Positions 14,333 through 27,631 are shown, counted from the stretch's first letter. The stretch: 64,000 nt of DNA from Casuarius casuarius (GCA_003342895.1 PTFA01000537.1:19121-83120); one strand, 5' to 3'. The notes: generated by a model not told the origin, from the sequence alone. Numbers and translations are program-made.

Positions 14333-15150
14333 GAAATGACTGGCCTTGGGGATGAGAGGACAGCAGTGTATGTAACGTCATTTGGCTTTAGCAAGGCAAC
14401 GTTGTCTCCTGTGACAACCTTGTATCCTAACCGAGGAGATAGGGATTGGATTGGTGAAAAAAACACTTTTGGGCTCAAAGTGTGGTGTTCAACACTTTGT
14501 AGTCTAACTGGCAGCTGGTCGTAAGCGGTGCTCCCCAGGGGCTGATACTAGGCGCAGTACTGTTTAACATTGTCATCAGTCACCTGGACCACGGGATGAA
14601 AAGCACCCTCGTCAGGCGTGGGGAGAACGCCAAACCGTGGGGAGTGGTCAACGCACTGGACAGCAGCACTGCCGCTCAGATGGATCTTGACAGGCTGGAG
14701 GAGTGGGCTAACAGAAACCTCGTGAAGTTCAACACAAACAAATGGAAAATCTCGGACTGGTGCAGAATAACCCATGCAGCCTGGGGACTGACCAGCCAGG
14801 AAGCAGCACGGCAGAAAAGGACCTGTGAGCCCCAGTGCACAACCAGTTGAACATGGTCGAGCAAGACAAAGCCAGGCTTCTGTCAGACGTACACAGCAGA
14901 AAGGCAAGAAGCAATGGGCACAAACTGCTGCAAAGGAACTTCTGACTAGATACCAGGAAATAAAACCTTTTATGGTAAGGGTAGTTAGTTAAACACAGAA
15001 CAGGTGCCCAGGAGGTTGTGCAATTTCTGTCCTCCTCAGATTTCCAGAGCACTGCTGGACAAGGCCCTGAGCGACCTGATCTAACTTCAAGGTCAGCAGG
15101 AGCTAGACTAGACAGTTCCTTCAAACCTCAACTATTCCGTAATTCTACAG
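14333..15150 (+). mobile_element. CR1 LINE fragment, internally deleted, with 3' end
   Basis: It starts in the reverse-transcriptase domain (FGFSKA where CR1 has LDFSKAF, so the first catalytic Asp is lost) and continues through a degraded LFNIVISHLD block. DLDRLEEWANRNLVKFN and AEKDL follow. It then jumps directly to the 3' region (SNGHKLLQ, then CCCAGGAGGTTGT and CTGCTGGACAAGG) and ends with two degenerate ATTCTRTG-type units (15,133-15,150), the CR1 tail. About 300 bp of the normal element between AEKDL and the 3' segment are missing. Stops and frameshifts are frequent. Confidence 0.85.
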
Positions 15151-18100
15151 TTCTAACCGTGATATGGACCATGCATTCTTCTCATCTGTTTTGTGCAGAC
15201 CAGCTGCTCATTAGACATAGTTTCATAACAGCTCTGATTTGACTTCAGCAACTTCTAGAAGTAAAAAACTAATTTTAACAATGTGTTAACCTAGGTTTAT
15301 ACAGCTGGACTTGCAAATTTTGGCTGGCTGTAGGATGCTCGATAAAGTTCCTTTATCTTCTGCAGATTTCAGAATTGTTACTTACCTCAAACTCTTATCA
15401 TAACACTTATTACTGAGATATTTATGCTCTTCTGCATGAATAGATTATTGTATCTGACATGACAATCTTTAAGGAAACAAAAATAGTTTACAACATTGCG
15501 GTTCGCAGAACTAAATTCCAAAGAGTTTTAATAAGTCAAAATAACTAGTAAAATTACTATTAAAAATGCAGTATAATTTGACTTGTAGCAATCCTGCAAT
15601 GATAGCCCTTTGGGAGCAATACTCTGGTTGCCATAAAAGATCATTTGCAATTTACATTCTGCTGGGAATCTTTGCAGAACAAAATAAAAACACTGTATTC
15701 TTTGATACTTCACTAGTAAAAGCAGTAAAGGGTGCAAAGCAGGATGCTTTTAAAATAGTACCAAGTGAATTGCAATAATGCCTTTGATCAATAAGAAAGC
15801 ATGTACCGTGGCAAGTGCTTTAGGTTTCGACAAGGATGTACTAATCACCTGAACACAGAACTAGATGCAACAGAAGAATTACATACCTATATGCTGTTAT
15901 TACTACTTCCCCTCTATTTCAGTGACTCACCGCACGCCCACACTCAAAAGATAAATTAAAATGGATGCTAAGACAGACCCTTCCTTCTGATCCTTGTGTC
16001 ATTGCTGCAGGCTGCAGGCATGCTGCACTCATTTTCTAGCCTGTCATTCAGCTCCATCTTTTGTTTACTTCTCTTCAGCCAGATTGCATGAGGACAGTTA
16101 CGCCATAGCTCCTACAAACATATATGCAAAGGACCTGCACCACCCAAGTCGCATTTGCAGCACTGTGTTAGCTGTGTACATCTCATCAGTGTAAGGCAAG
16201 CAGTGTAAGACTATTATAGTTGCCTGAGGATATAAATAAACACCGTACAAATCTTTATAGCTTTAGCAATTAAATTTCTATAAAAATCTGGCCTTTGAGC
16301 ACTTCCAAAAATTTTAAGCTATTGCAAATATATTGACTTGCTTGAGGAAAAAGGCCATGCACCTTGCATCTACTAATTTTGTAGATGTATTACAACTGGG
16401 CACATGGGCAGTTATCTACTTTATGGACTGATGTTGCTCAATCTTCTTGTTAAAGCAGTCTGATATTGTGAACCTTTTATAAATGCCATGGTAACCAAAT
16501 ATTTGCATGATTTTTATTCCTTTACAGGTGTCTTATATCATCCTTCATGTGTTGTTCTCTAGTTACAAGATTGTGCAAATATTTAAGGAATCTTTAATTA
16601 AAATCTTGGGGAATCAAACTACATACAGCATTAAAAATGTCTAAATAGAATAAAACAAATGCTTTTCATTGAGCTGTACCAGGCCTTGCACTAGACTTGA
16701 ATTTCTTACAGTGCAGACTTGTTAATTTTTTCTTTCTCTCAGATTCATCCCATTCCAGAAAGAGTTTTTTCATAGCAATACAGATAATTTTGGCAATTTT
16801 GGCTTGCAGATAAAAAGTTGTAAAATTGTAAATAGTCACACACATGCAAAGAATGAGCCAGAAGGGCCAGCCTAGAAGGAAACAGGAAAATTACAGTGGC
16901 CTCCTGCAGTCTTGTTGAGATGGGGAAAGATGCCTCTCTGAGTTGTCTAGCAGGTAAGGATAAAACCCATTCGTCGTAGGTATTCCAGCCTCTACCATCT
17001 GGATTCTCGAAACCATCACATGTATGCCTTTTGTCTTAGGTACCCACGTGGCAATGGGATAACTCGTGCCATGAAAAGGGCTGTGCAGGTCTTAGAAAGT
17101 GGGAGCCAGTTAGGCTCACAGAAGGATTAAATCCCAAATGATGAGCTACCGACTACAACTGACTGGCACGGAGACATCCCTAAGTGAATTCTCCTCAGCA
17201 GATCCATGAGCTATTGAGAAAATGAGGAGTACCTCGGCTCTTTCCCATAAATGTCTATGTTACCATTTTTGACTTCTAGGTAAACAATTTATTTCAGTCT
17301 TAGCAGGCACAGTTGAAAATATGTTCTTCAGTGTCACCACCTACAGACAACAGCAGGTAGCTAAATCCTCTTAATTTTAGCTTTTAGCAGATGTTATCCA
17401 AACTGCTTTCTACTAGTGCCTCTGTCCATTGCCAATATATAGGAAATCAAGGTTGCTGATGCTAGGTAACACAAATTGCACAGAAGTCAGATACTTAAAG
17501 CAGCTGGTGCGAGTACTCTTAATGCCAGTACTTTTATTTACTTATTGCGATGTATTGAACACTCTGGATGATTACAAAGCTGAGCTGTGGTCTGGTCGGG
17601 TGGAGGCATTCCCAGGAGATAGTAGTGGCCCTGGCAGAGCAGTGCAGTCCCCTGTTGCAGAAGCGACCTCTCAGTACTGATCCTGGATGGTCAGCACGCA
17701 GGGATATGTCAGAGAAGACAACTGACAAACTCACAAACGTATCCAGAATCACATTCTGGACCCTGGGTCCCAGGGGAAACCAGACTAAGCGACTACTATA
17801 TCACCAGAAAAAACAAGGCCAGGGATCATACCCTACCCTGAGACGAGAGGCACATGCCAACCCAGATGGTCCTTCTAAGCCCTAGATGATGTCCTGAGGC
17901 ATTATTTTCAAGTCAAAGTGCCTGAAGTGATGTGAGGACTGTTTTGCAACTTGTCAGAGTGGTGGCTTCGTAATGGGAAGTGGAAGGGACGTGCGGGATG
18001 GGTATGGCACGAGAGCATGTAGGAGTGTCTGAAGGTGCTGGGAGAGTGTTGAGGGCAATGCAGTGCAGTCGTTTCCCTACTGCCTACTGAGAGTGGTCTT

Positions 18101-19562
18101 GGTGCATCCTATCCCTTAAGCTGCGAGTGCCAAGTCTCTAGCTGGCACAGGCCAAAACTACACAAGGGTGCTTGCTAACAGCTAAGCAATCTGGACCATC
18201 AGTGGTCGAGTGCTCAGTCTTGCTCTCTGTCCATGTTTAATTTAGCAATATAAACACAGTCTAAATCAATCTAGAATTTAGGATCTGAGGCATCAAACCT
18301 AGCAGAAAACCGTCCTAACCTCATAGGGAAATGATTATTTCTGTAGTTATTACTCACTGCAATGGAGACATGCTGCTTCTGTGAAATAGGCCAATGTTCC
18401 AATTATTCCCTTTCCAAACTGCAACTCCAAGGCTGGGAAACAGCAGTAAACATGTGCAAAGTTCAATATCTCAGCTTCTTTAAACCTTTGACTCACACGC
18501 TGGCAATTGCACAAAGTTACACCCCTCACTACTTGTCAGAAGACAAATATCACTGCTTGCAATCACTGAACATCAACGATACAAGAGGGTTATGCGACGT
18601 TAGCAATACGCCAGATTGCACACGTGCACCTTCAGACTTATTTGTAAGGACAATTTTATCATTTTTAAGACTAGCAGACAGAAAATCAGTTACTCACCTC
18701 AGGTTACCTCGGTTGGATCACCTGCTTACCTATCAGCTTCTACTCTTTTAGAGTCTATTTTTTAATTGTATGCTCATACATATAATGTGAACTGGCACAC
18801 GCAATATTACTCACCTAAAGGAAAAGCCACCCTTTGAATTCTCTTTTCTGTGTGGACATTAGTGCTTCCTCATTAATTTTCATTAGCCTGAAAATCTGTG
18901 TTTGATTTAACTTCTAAAATTATTTTTGATTTCTGTGCTCATTTTCAACTTAGCATTCTTCAAAGAAGTTTAAAAAATGTATCTTTTGAGTTGGGTGAAG
19001 GACTGTGAAAGATTTTACAGTCCCTTTACAACATAACTCGTGAGATGTGCCAAGTCATCCCAAACAATTCTGCTCTTAATAGCTCCATCAGGGAAATCAA
19101 TCTTGCATAATATGAAGTTAACATGCAAAGTAGCTCACCAAAAAATGCTTAAAAATTATGAAGAAACTGATAGTTTAAAGGACCTGAATAGATGGGCCAC
19201 AATATACAATATAAGATATACCCGTTCCTACCAATCTGCATATTAGGAACATTCAAAAATTTTTTTTCAAAATACATAGTTTCAAAGGAGACGTACCTGG
19301 TTTAAATACTAGCTCAACACTTAGTCAAGGTTTCCTGAAAGGTCTGATAAAATGTCACTAGAAACTGAAGTGTTTACATTTCTCCTAACAGATAGCTCCA
19401 GTTCATGGAATACATGTTTTGCTGACAAAATTGGGAGCATTTCTAAAATTCCCAATCTGACTAGCTCTAAAAATTTCTTATGTCTATAATTTTTTTCCTG
19501 GGAAATGAAAAGACGACCCCAGAACCATTTGCTACAAAAATCAGTACAAATACAAATAATAT

Positions 19563-19587
19563 AAACAAACAAACAAGCAAACAAAAA
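19563..19587. repeat. AAAC-type simple repeat
   Basis: AAAC units with one AAGC interruption. Confidence 0.9.
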
Positions 19588-20559
19588 CAGCTTTTGGAAG
19601 TAAAGATATTCCAGTCATAATTCATGCACCTCCACCTTTAACTTGTTAATATTTGGGAAGAAGAGGACAAAAGCAAAGCTTTAATTCCCTTCTCCATTGT
19701 CAGATATAAATACTAAGTATTTTTAAAGAAGGTCTACGGCATATACTCTGTTGCCCAGACAACATTGTCAGAATGACCTGAATTTTGGGCCCTCTCAAAA
19801 TTTTTCGTCACTTGACATTTCAATCTTACCACCATGTTATCAAAATATATTATTGCAATTGTTCGAATAACTTTTTGATTTGTTTAGCTCTTTTAAATAA
19901 GTTATTTCATCTTACGGATTATTATTTTAGGAAGTTAAAATGTGGCATATTTGAAAACAGGGGTTTGGAGATTTGCAGTAGTTCAGGAAGGAGGAAATGA
20001 GCCTAGGGTCCCTATCTCGGAAAGTCATGGAAAAACGGTACTATTGCAAAGGCTTCTGGAACAGATGATTTTTCTTTTTTAAAGAATAATTCTTTTGAAG
20101 AACAATTTAAGGTCTCAGCTTGGTCTTTTTGCTAGTAGCCCTGCATTATCTAAGGACAGCAATGGTGAAGTCTCCTTCTGTTTTCAGAGAGTTAGCTCCT
20201 AGCTGAAACCTTCACCAGGGGCTGCAAACTTGGGTAATAAAACTCTATAGGATGTTATAGGAACATCAACAGTTATCACTAATTAGACTCTCAATTTTTT
20301 TGCAACCTAGCCGATTATCCAGTCAAAGGAAGATTATTGTAAAAGCTAGTCTTCACAAAAATTCAGTGAGTGGATGATTCAAAGATATTATTTTTCAATG
20401 GAAAATGCTAGTAAGCACTGAAAGAACAGAAGTGCGGGTTATAAAAGCATTTAAAATACCAGGGGATAAAAGTCACCAATATAAGCTTCATTTTTCCAGG
20501 GACAGAAAAATGACATTCTAGAGAATCGTGTTGTATATTTGTGCACAATCCAAACACGG

Positions 20560-20930
20560 ACTCGTAAAAGGCAGCAAGGCTGAACAACCAGATACTCTGA
20601 GCGCCGCCCTTTTAGGAGTTACCTTGGAGGAGAAGGATGGGACCCCCCGGCTGAGCAGTGGCTCCGAGCAGCAGCCAGAGCCTTGACCGCCCCAGGCCGG
20701 CCAGCAGGCCACGGCAGAGACAGACCCAAAGCACGTGGTGTCACGGGAAGTTACCGCAGACCCCTCAGGCTGCCGGTGACCCTCTCTGGCTCCAAGGAGA
20801 GAGGACTCAGTGGTCTCCCCTGAAAATATCATTCCAGCCTGGCAGATCCACACTCTGCAGTCACTGGGGTGTGAAAAGACACCCCAATTGTGAGTGGTCC
20901 CCAGCAGCCACCAGTGCACAGTCACAGTCA
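20560..20930. other. GC-rich patch of unknown nature
   Basis: GC content is well above its surroundings, with overlapping open frames on both strands (137 and 158 codons) that look like by-products of the composition. CpG is only moderate. No family is recognised. It could be a decayed repeat or an isolated regulatory patch. Confidence 0.4.
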
Positions 20931-23900
20931 ATGCTAGTACAAATCAGCATACTAAAAAGGCCTGAATGTTTCTGCAAATACGAGCACTGGTGGATGTTCC
21001 TTGGCGTACTGTGTAGACAGGTAGCGGCTCTGCTCTTCACAATACATGTTGCACCTCTCTTGGTTGTACCTGCTCTTTCTGTCAGCCTTTACTGTACCCA
21101 GAAGTTCCTCTTCTCGATTCCTTGTTGTATGTGACAGCTTTTTGTACAAAGCTGCTTCAAAGTCCGTGGTGTTAAGTCCACTAAGAAGACCCTTAAATTC
21201 TTGTAAAATATTGAATGAAGGGATGACTCAGAAGTCTTCCCATGAATGCCTGTGAAATAATCTTAGAATAAGCTTTGTTAGGTTTTAAATATATTACATC
21301 AGCAGCTGCCATGCTCCTTTCATCTGGAAGGAACTGATCCATGCCATCAGTTGTTAGTTGCTATGACCAATAGGTTATAATTTCTTTTGATGTAAGAGAT
21401 GCAAATCATAGCAAAGCAGGCCTGTCACACTGAAATTTCCTAGGGGACACAAAGCTACTGCCAGGTTCTGATGCACAGGGGAGCCTTGCCGTCTCAAGCT
21501 TCTACCATATATTGCCCAACAGCGTAGAAAAATGGGGGCAAGAATGGTGGTTTGGAGCTCACCTGGAGAGAGAGCACAGGGAAAAGGTACCGGCGCCGTG
21601 CAGCCGGAGAACCCGGGTGAACCAAATGTTGTGGTGCTTTGTGCTTCCATGCACAGTTTCATCTGTAAATGCTAACCCTTGGAGACTGCCCTTTCTTGTT
21701 CGGTGCCTTCTTTTCTGCCTGCGTTTTCTTTTCATGCTCTGTTTCCTCTCTTCTGAAAATTTCTTCCCTCCAACCTCTCTGCGTGTTGTGTGTCAGGAAG
21801 AACTTTCCCTTTGTTCTAGCTGTAATTGTCAATTAAGCCATAAACTGGTGGAAAGCACGGCTGGGTCTGAGCACCAAGCTTCCCGCGCAGTGTACGAAAT
21901 AGTGAAAACTAGAGTTTTTAGTCAGATATAAATCCACTTACTAAGAGCATGATAAAAAGTAGCCAAAGTTATTCCTATTTGCGTAAGGAATAGAATAAAA
22001 ACAAGTTTTATATACTTTTATAATTATAGTTCCTTATATTACAAGATAAAATGCAAGTACATTCATCACTGATTAATATATATTACAGTGAATTGAACAC
22101 CAGTGAGCGGGAAAAACAGGGCAAAGGTTTATTTGCTTCATGTAAGTGATACATTAAACAAACTAAAGCAGACAAAACAAACAGTCTGGCAAAATGTTGA
22201 CAGTGGGTCTAGAAGTAACTACAACTGCAAATACTGACAATCTTTGTTTGTGATGAATTACTAATAAAAATAACATTCAGTTAATGATAAAGGAAAGATC
22301 GGGGGAAACCGATCTGGCTTTAACCATTGTGCAAAATTTCAGCTAATGAGAGCCTTCCCTCCGTCTCTCCACAAGTCACTGGGGCAGCATTAAACTTCTG
22401 GCAAAAAGGACACAAAAATGAGATTGTCAGTAAGAGTTCCCTGGAAGCTTAGCAAAGACATCTAAATACCTCCTGCTTAAAGTAAAGATTTAAGAAATTA
22501 CATTTCTGAGAGCAGGGTATAGTGAGGGATGTAATCTGAACCTTTCCAACACTGGTTTCTAAGTCCATAAGATTCTTTAAAATCCTGCCCAGTCATCCAC
22601 AATAATACATCTCCCAGAAAAATTACAGGAGAAATCCAGATGAGGTGCCAGGAACCAGGGTCCAGAGGCCAAGTTTCTCAGCTTGATGACGGCAAAAAAT
22701 CTTGTTTAAAAAAAAAAGAAAAAGTAAAATAAGAGATGTATTAACCTGATTAGTGGGGGCAGGGAAGAGGAAAATGAGGGAATTCATAAAAGGAGATGGG
22801 AAAAAGAAGACAGTGAACTGATTTATTAATTTAGAAAGGGGCATTTGGTACCCACAGCACCAAGAATATACCAACTACCATTCATGGGAAGATCAGATAA
22901 GGCAAGGGAAGAAAAATGTGACTGTATTTTTGGAAGCATGGAAATTGCTTTTGAAAAGACTCCCCAAAAAGCTATTTATAAGCTGGCAGCTTACCAGCGA
23001 ATCAGATTAATAGAGCTGCTCATGAAGTTCAAAGGTACCTCAAATCCTTTAACGTATCAGACTTAATTGATGTATGTCTGATGATCAGCCAGTAAACTAG
23101 TCCAAAAATATCATTCCCCACGGGTTACTAATGCACATAAAACTTCCCTGAGGCAAAAAACCCCAGTAGCTTGGCAATTATCTGAAAGAGACAGTGACTA
23201 GTTTACAAATCCTGCCCAAGACTACAGTATTCAGAAACATGCTGCTTACCAGACATTTTATTATTTCCTGTGAATTAGCTCTCACATATTTGTCTCCTCG
23301 AAGAAAGACCCCTAATTAGCAGCCACTGAAATTTTCCAAACGGCTCTAGCTGCCAAACACCACCGGCTCCCGAGTACTGCTCCTGGTCCGCTGGGCCTGC
23401 TTTGCCTTCTAACCAAGCTGAGCTCCATACTGTGAATGGAGGAAAACTACAAAGTGAATTTAAAACTGATTTTTCTATGCTTAGCGTTACAAACTATTTT
23501 CCCAATCTAATTTAAGGGAAGTGCCAACACTGCAATAATGTATGCAAAGTCCCCCAAATGGCAGATGAACCATCCAGAATAAGCAAGAGTGCACCATAAC
23601 CAGAATCACACTTTTCCCGGCTTTTATGTGCCCTGGCTAAGAGTAGTGCCCCAGTCCAGTGCTTTATAGGAAACTCTTACACCGAGTTATTCCAAGGCAA
23701 ACAATTACGGTTTTATTTTTAGCTGCAGGAAAGGAGCTGGACCGAGAACGGTTGTTATCTAGTGATCATTTCTTAGGAGAATCTTCTGGGAGAAACAATT
23801 CACTGAGAGTACAGCAAGAACAACTGAAGGTCATGAGGAATACGTGTGGCTAGTGCAAAGAGAGCTGCAGTATGCTGCTTTACCGAAGGACAGCAGGAGT

Positions 23901-25179
23901 TCCAGTCCTGGATGACAGCTTCTAGCCATCAACAGGGTAAGAGGTCTCCACTCTTGTCCCCTCTCCCCAGATTTTTGGTTCAAGTTTAACTGGTTCTAGG
24001 GGTTTGTTTGCCTAATAAAATAATAAAAACCACACAGCTTTTGCTGGTTTGATCCAAAATATTTACAAAGAGATGGTTCCTCTTCTCTCAGGAAAAATAA
24101 ACTGTCATGTAGCAGGACAGTGCCTTACCCAGCAGCTGACAAAATATTCAAGGAAAGGGAGTCCTCAGCTGCTTTTGGACTGCTTATAACTCCTCAGTGT
24201 CACAAGTGCGTAATATGTTAAAAAATGTAAAATCCAGCCCTATGCTGTATATGTCCCTAGCTCTCCAGAAGATCTCGACGTAAATTGACCTATACTCTCG
24301 TATTTTCCCGGTCCGGATCCTCACTTGCATTATCAGATTGCAGGGTTACAGGAGAAGCTTCCAAAAATCTGGGGCATGCCTGGCCAAAGGCAGGGAAGAG
24401 CCGTAACATGCAGCAAACGGACAAAGACCTCACTGCTGTGTGCATCTGCCATTTGGCGTGGTTGTCTTCAGCCACACGCAGTTCATTTATCATTGATACA
24501 GCCTCCCTGATCCAACATACCAGAACAGCATACAACCATGTTCTTGAGATGAATGACCTTTTATCAGCGATAGCAAACTGAGTTCTCATCACTGATCCTA
24601 TCACCCGCTTTTCTAATTTTTTCATGTTGCACCATTACAGCCTGTTGAGCAAGGTCACTGAATTGGCCACACCATGACCACAGCCAGTGTCTCCAGATGG
24701 GGGTCCACATAATGAGGCTATGGACAAGTCCAAGCGACAGTGTACACTGTAAAGCAGTGCCCTTTACTTTGACTTGATGTCAAAATGTCAAATACTATTG
24801 GTATTCAGCATTTACTCTTGTTTGCTTTGGCAAGATACAGATTCATTAGATAATCTCTCCTTTTGATACTGCTGTGTAAAAAATTAAACACTTATTGGCA
24901 CATGATACATAACCCAGATGTACCATGTCCTTGATGAATTTTCCAACTGGCAGCTCTCTCTCAGTTTTCTTTCACTCTGTGTAGCAACAGCTATTCAAGA
25001 ATTGTAGTAAAAGCATATCGGCCTCACTAGGGTATACAGAGACCAACATTCAATAACCTGACAGTTGAAACACATAACCAGAAGATAAATGAACCTGGAC
25101 CTCTTATTACATGGATGACTTTTATATTGTATTTATGCAATAGCTTAGAAGTTATAGTACCATTAACGCTAGCCTTAAC

Positions 25180-25365
25180 GACCCAACCCCAGCCCCAGGC
25201 CCCATTTCTGCCATCAGTCGGTGCCCCACGATGCCGCAGTGGTGCTGGTCCCAGCCCTGCCATGGCCTGTCCCCACAGTGCTGGGGCTGGGGCCGCTCCG
25301 GCTGCCTCGGGCACCCTGCACCATGGGGTCCCGAACACCAGCCCCGGGAGCTGCCAACTTGCGCA
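25180..25365. other. GC-rich patch with internal inverted words
   Basis: Sequence rich in CCCCAGCCCC, whose complement GGGGCTGGGG recurs about 95 bp downstream, so the patch can fold on itself. There are about ten CpGs in 200 bp. Open frames on both strands follow from base composition. No known element is recognised. Confidence 0.4.
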
Positions 25366-26465
25366 GGGTGTCCTGACTATTCAAATGCCAAAGCATCATT
25401 TGATTTTCAGCAAAGGATTTCTTTGGATGATTTGCAAATTCAGTAGTGACGTTGAAAACAAAAAGATAGAGCAGAGTTTTGTTTTCATGCTACTGAAAGA
25501 ACTATGCTATTAAATACAGCTCCAATTTATAAATGTGTTAAAGAAGTATCTGAAGTACAGATGAAAATAATGAACGGTGAAGCACTGCAACCTCAAAATA
25601 ATTCTGATAAGACAGAACAGAATATGGCACTGTCTTTCTTTCCTCTCACTTCATAGTTCCTCAGCTATCTGGGAATTTACTTTATCTCCTTCTCCTCAAC
25701 TGCATATTTTTATCTGACAGATAATTCACATTAAGCACTTCAGGTTTGCTCACTGTTATTTGTCCATTTACTACTGTTCAGCCAGAAAGCAATGCTATAA
25801 AGACAGAAGCCAAATGGCATTAAAAAGGTGAAAGCTGGCATTCAAAGCAGCACACCAGTTATGCATGTGTGAAAAAAGCAGGAAATCTGACTAGCTCAGC
25901 CATGATACAATTAGGTGATAGCTGATAGATGGGTGAAAAGCACATACATCATCTGACAAGAGGATAAGTGCATATATGGGCAGCTGCTACAGCTGAGTGA
26001 TAGAGTGTTTTTGAGGTAATAAGTGAATTGGGCAGCAGAGCCTTGGTTAATCACAACAGGATACCTTTGATCTGACTTACATCAGCCATGAAAATGGTGT
26101 TGCTCAACAAGGGCAGAGACCAGGAAAGATCTTAATACAACATTTACCACAAACGGAATGAGTGACACTAATAATGGCGGTGCATGCTTAGCATGTGAAT
26201 AAAGTTATTAACTAATTAGGTGATATACTACACAGATGCAAGAAAGAAGGCTGATAAACAAAGCTTAGTGAGGAGGAAACAGTAAACTGAGCTACATCTC
26301 CCTCTCTATAGTTGCTAAACTCTGACTGCTACAGAGCAGGACTGGGCAAGGTGCACTGCCAGCCTCCTGCTTGTTCTTTCCTATATTAGATCATAAAGCA
26401 GTCTGAATGATGAATTTGAAGTCAAGGATTATGTCTGGGCAAGGCAGGGTAAGTGATTTCTGGAA

Positions 26466-26489
26466 GAGGTGTGATTAGAGGTGTGATTA
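26466..26489. repeat. 12-bp tandem duplication
   Basis: GAGGTGTGATTA is repeated twice, perfectly and head to tail. Confidence 0.95.
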
Positions 26490-26729
26490 GCCAGCCGTAA
26501 CCTGTGGAAAGGCAGAGAGTGACCATAGCTGTACCAGTTGTCAGGTTGTCGAGTCCAACACTCAGTCTCTAACAGCAGCCCAAAGCAGAAGCCTAAAAAT
26601 GAATGTAAGAGCAGTGCAAGCAGATAGCAATGCTTCTGCAAAATGCTCTCCCAGAATCCGACGACATGCAGGTCAAACGTCCTTGAGCCAAATATAGTTA
26701 GCAGTTCTCAAATGATTTCTCTTCCATGA

Positions 26730-26960
26730 TCTTGTCCCATCTACGCCTAAGCCCATGAAAATTTCTGGCACTCCCAACCTCCTGAAGTAAGGAGCTCCTC
26801 AGATCATCTATATGGTGTTTGAGGAACCTCACCATCATCTCTTTTGAACCTGGCTCCTATTAACTTAATTTGAGGACCTAAGCTCTTGCATAGGAAAAGA
26901 GGCTAGCAATCAATTATTCCCCATCATCTCCAAGCTGCTTTTATACACATTGATCATATA
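26730..26960 (-). mobile_element. Old CR1-type LINE relic, 3' region
   Basis: On the plus strand the order of words (CCCAACCTCCTG, CATCTCTTTTGAACCTG, CTCCTATTAACTTAATTTG, then CCCCATCATCTCCA) follows the complement of an ancient CR1-family 3' region. That region reads, in consensus, from a stretch about failing to keep a start-of-line space through 'CCTGCTGCCTATTAATTTCA'. The divergence is high and the exact subfamily is uncertain. It lies tail-to-head with the sense CR1 piece that follows about 150 bp later. Confidence 0.5.
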
Positions 26961-27104
26961 TAAATATTAAAAGAGACATTTGTGTGCACAGTCGCGGTTT
27001 TGTAGCTGATGAGGTGAACCTGAGATGCAATTATTGCTAATTAAAAACTTTTCCCAATACTCTGCTGTGGCAGCTTGCAATATAGCTGCCACCGGCAATT
27101 TTTG

Positions 27105-27327
27105 AGGGCCTATTTAATTTTTAACTGGCTGAATGGCAGAGCTCAGAGGGCTGTGATCAGTGGCACAAAGTCTAGCTGGAGGCCTGTAGATAGCGGTGTC
27201 CCCCAGGGATCAGTACTGGGTCCAGTCTTGTTCAACTTATTCATCAGTGACCTGGATGAAGGGACAGTGTGCGCCCTCAGCAAGTCTGCTGATGATACAA
27301 AACTGGGAGGAGTGGTGAAAGGTAATT
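27105..27327 (+). mobile_element. CR1 LINE fragment with uninterrupted RT frame
   Basis: The frame reads [45 protein letters not shown] and [10 protein letters not shown], an excellent match to the CR1 reverse-transcriptase core. It has no stop or frameshift over ~70 codons and keeps the catalytic DD (F of FADD changed to S). The copy is much better preserved than the other CR1 pieces here, but it is cut at both ends: typical CR1 insertions are truncated only at 5', and this one also stops abruptly at 27,327 with a TAA after VKGN. It cannot be active. Confidence 0.85.
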
Positions 27328-27424
27328 AACCACTTATAGAAAAAGAATAAAACTTATTTGTAATTTAGTGGACAAACAGCTTTTTACAGAATCAAGGAAG
27401 CAGAATCCCCTCGGGACGAGGCTG

Positions 27425-27631
27425 TGTTGGCTGCTTTGCTGCCGGCATCTGAACCAGGCCAGATGAGCAGTTCACACTCAAGACATTACTGTGAAATGCA
27501 TAGATGTCGCCCCTTCAGTTCCACAGGACCCGCAGATTTGGAATTCTACAGGCTTCACATGATATACTCTGAGAAATGAACCTTCTTGATTTGGGAACCT
27601 TAATCTATTAGGGAACAAGGGGCCTGGGTGG
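27425..27631 (+). repeat. Left arm of a 207-bp inverted repeat
   Basis: The arm starts TGTTGGCTGCTTTGCTG and ends GGGGCCTGGGTGG. Its reverse complement recurs at 28,570-28,776 with no gap and five mismatches, at left-arm positions 27,442, 27,444, 27,455, 27,459 and 27,508. Four of the five are transitions, and two (27,444 and 27,508) look like CpG decay. Four lie within 35 bp of the outer end. Similarity stops abruptly on both sides. The family is not recognised and there is no coding potential. Confidence 0.97.

Larger units (their letters stand above)
15151..26729. other. Intergenic, no gene recognised
   Basis: Apart from the two GC-rich patches and the AAAC repeat, no feature was recognised. 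Frames of 95-140 codons (for example 18,362-18,751 and 21,512-21,931, both plus) lack any family signature and splice context. Confidence 0.55.

Noticed and set aside
20658..21134. 158-codon plus-strand open frame
   Set aside because: It starts in a GC-rich patch where stop codons are rare, with a 137-codon frame opposite it. The composition explains both.
22845..23066. Possible exon (frame containing KAIYKLAAYQRIRLIELLMK before a GGTACC)
   Set aside because: It looked exon-like, but no family is recognised and no convincing acceptor or neighbouring exon was found.
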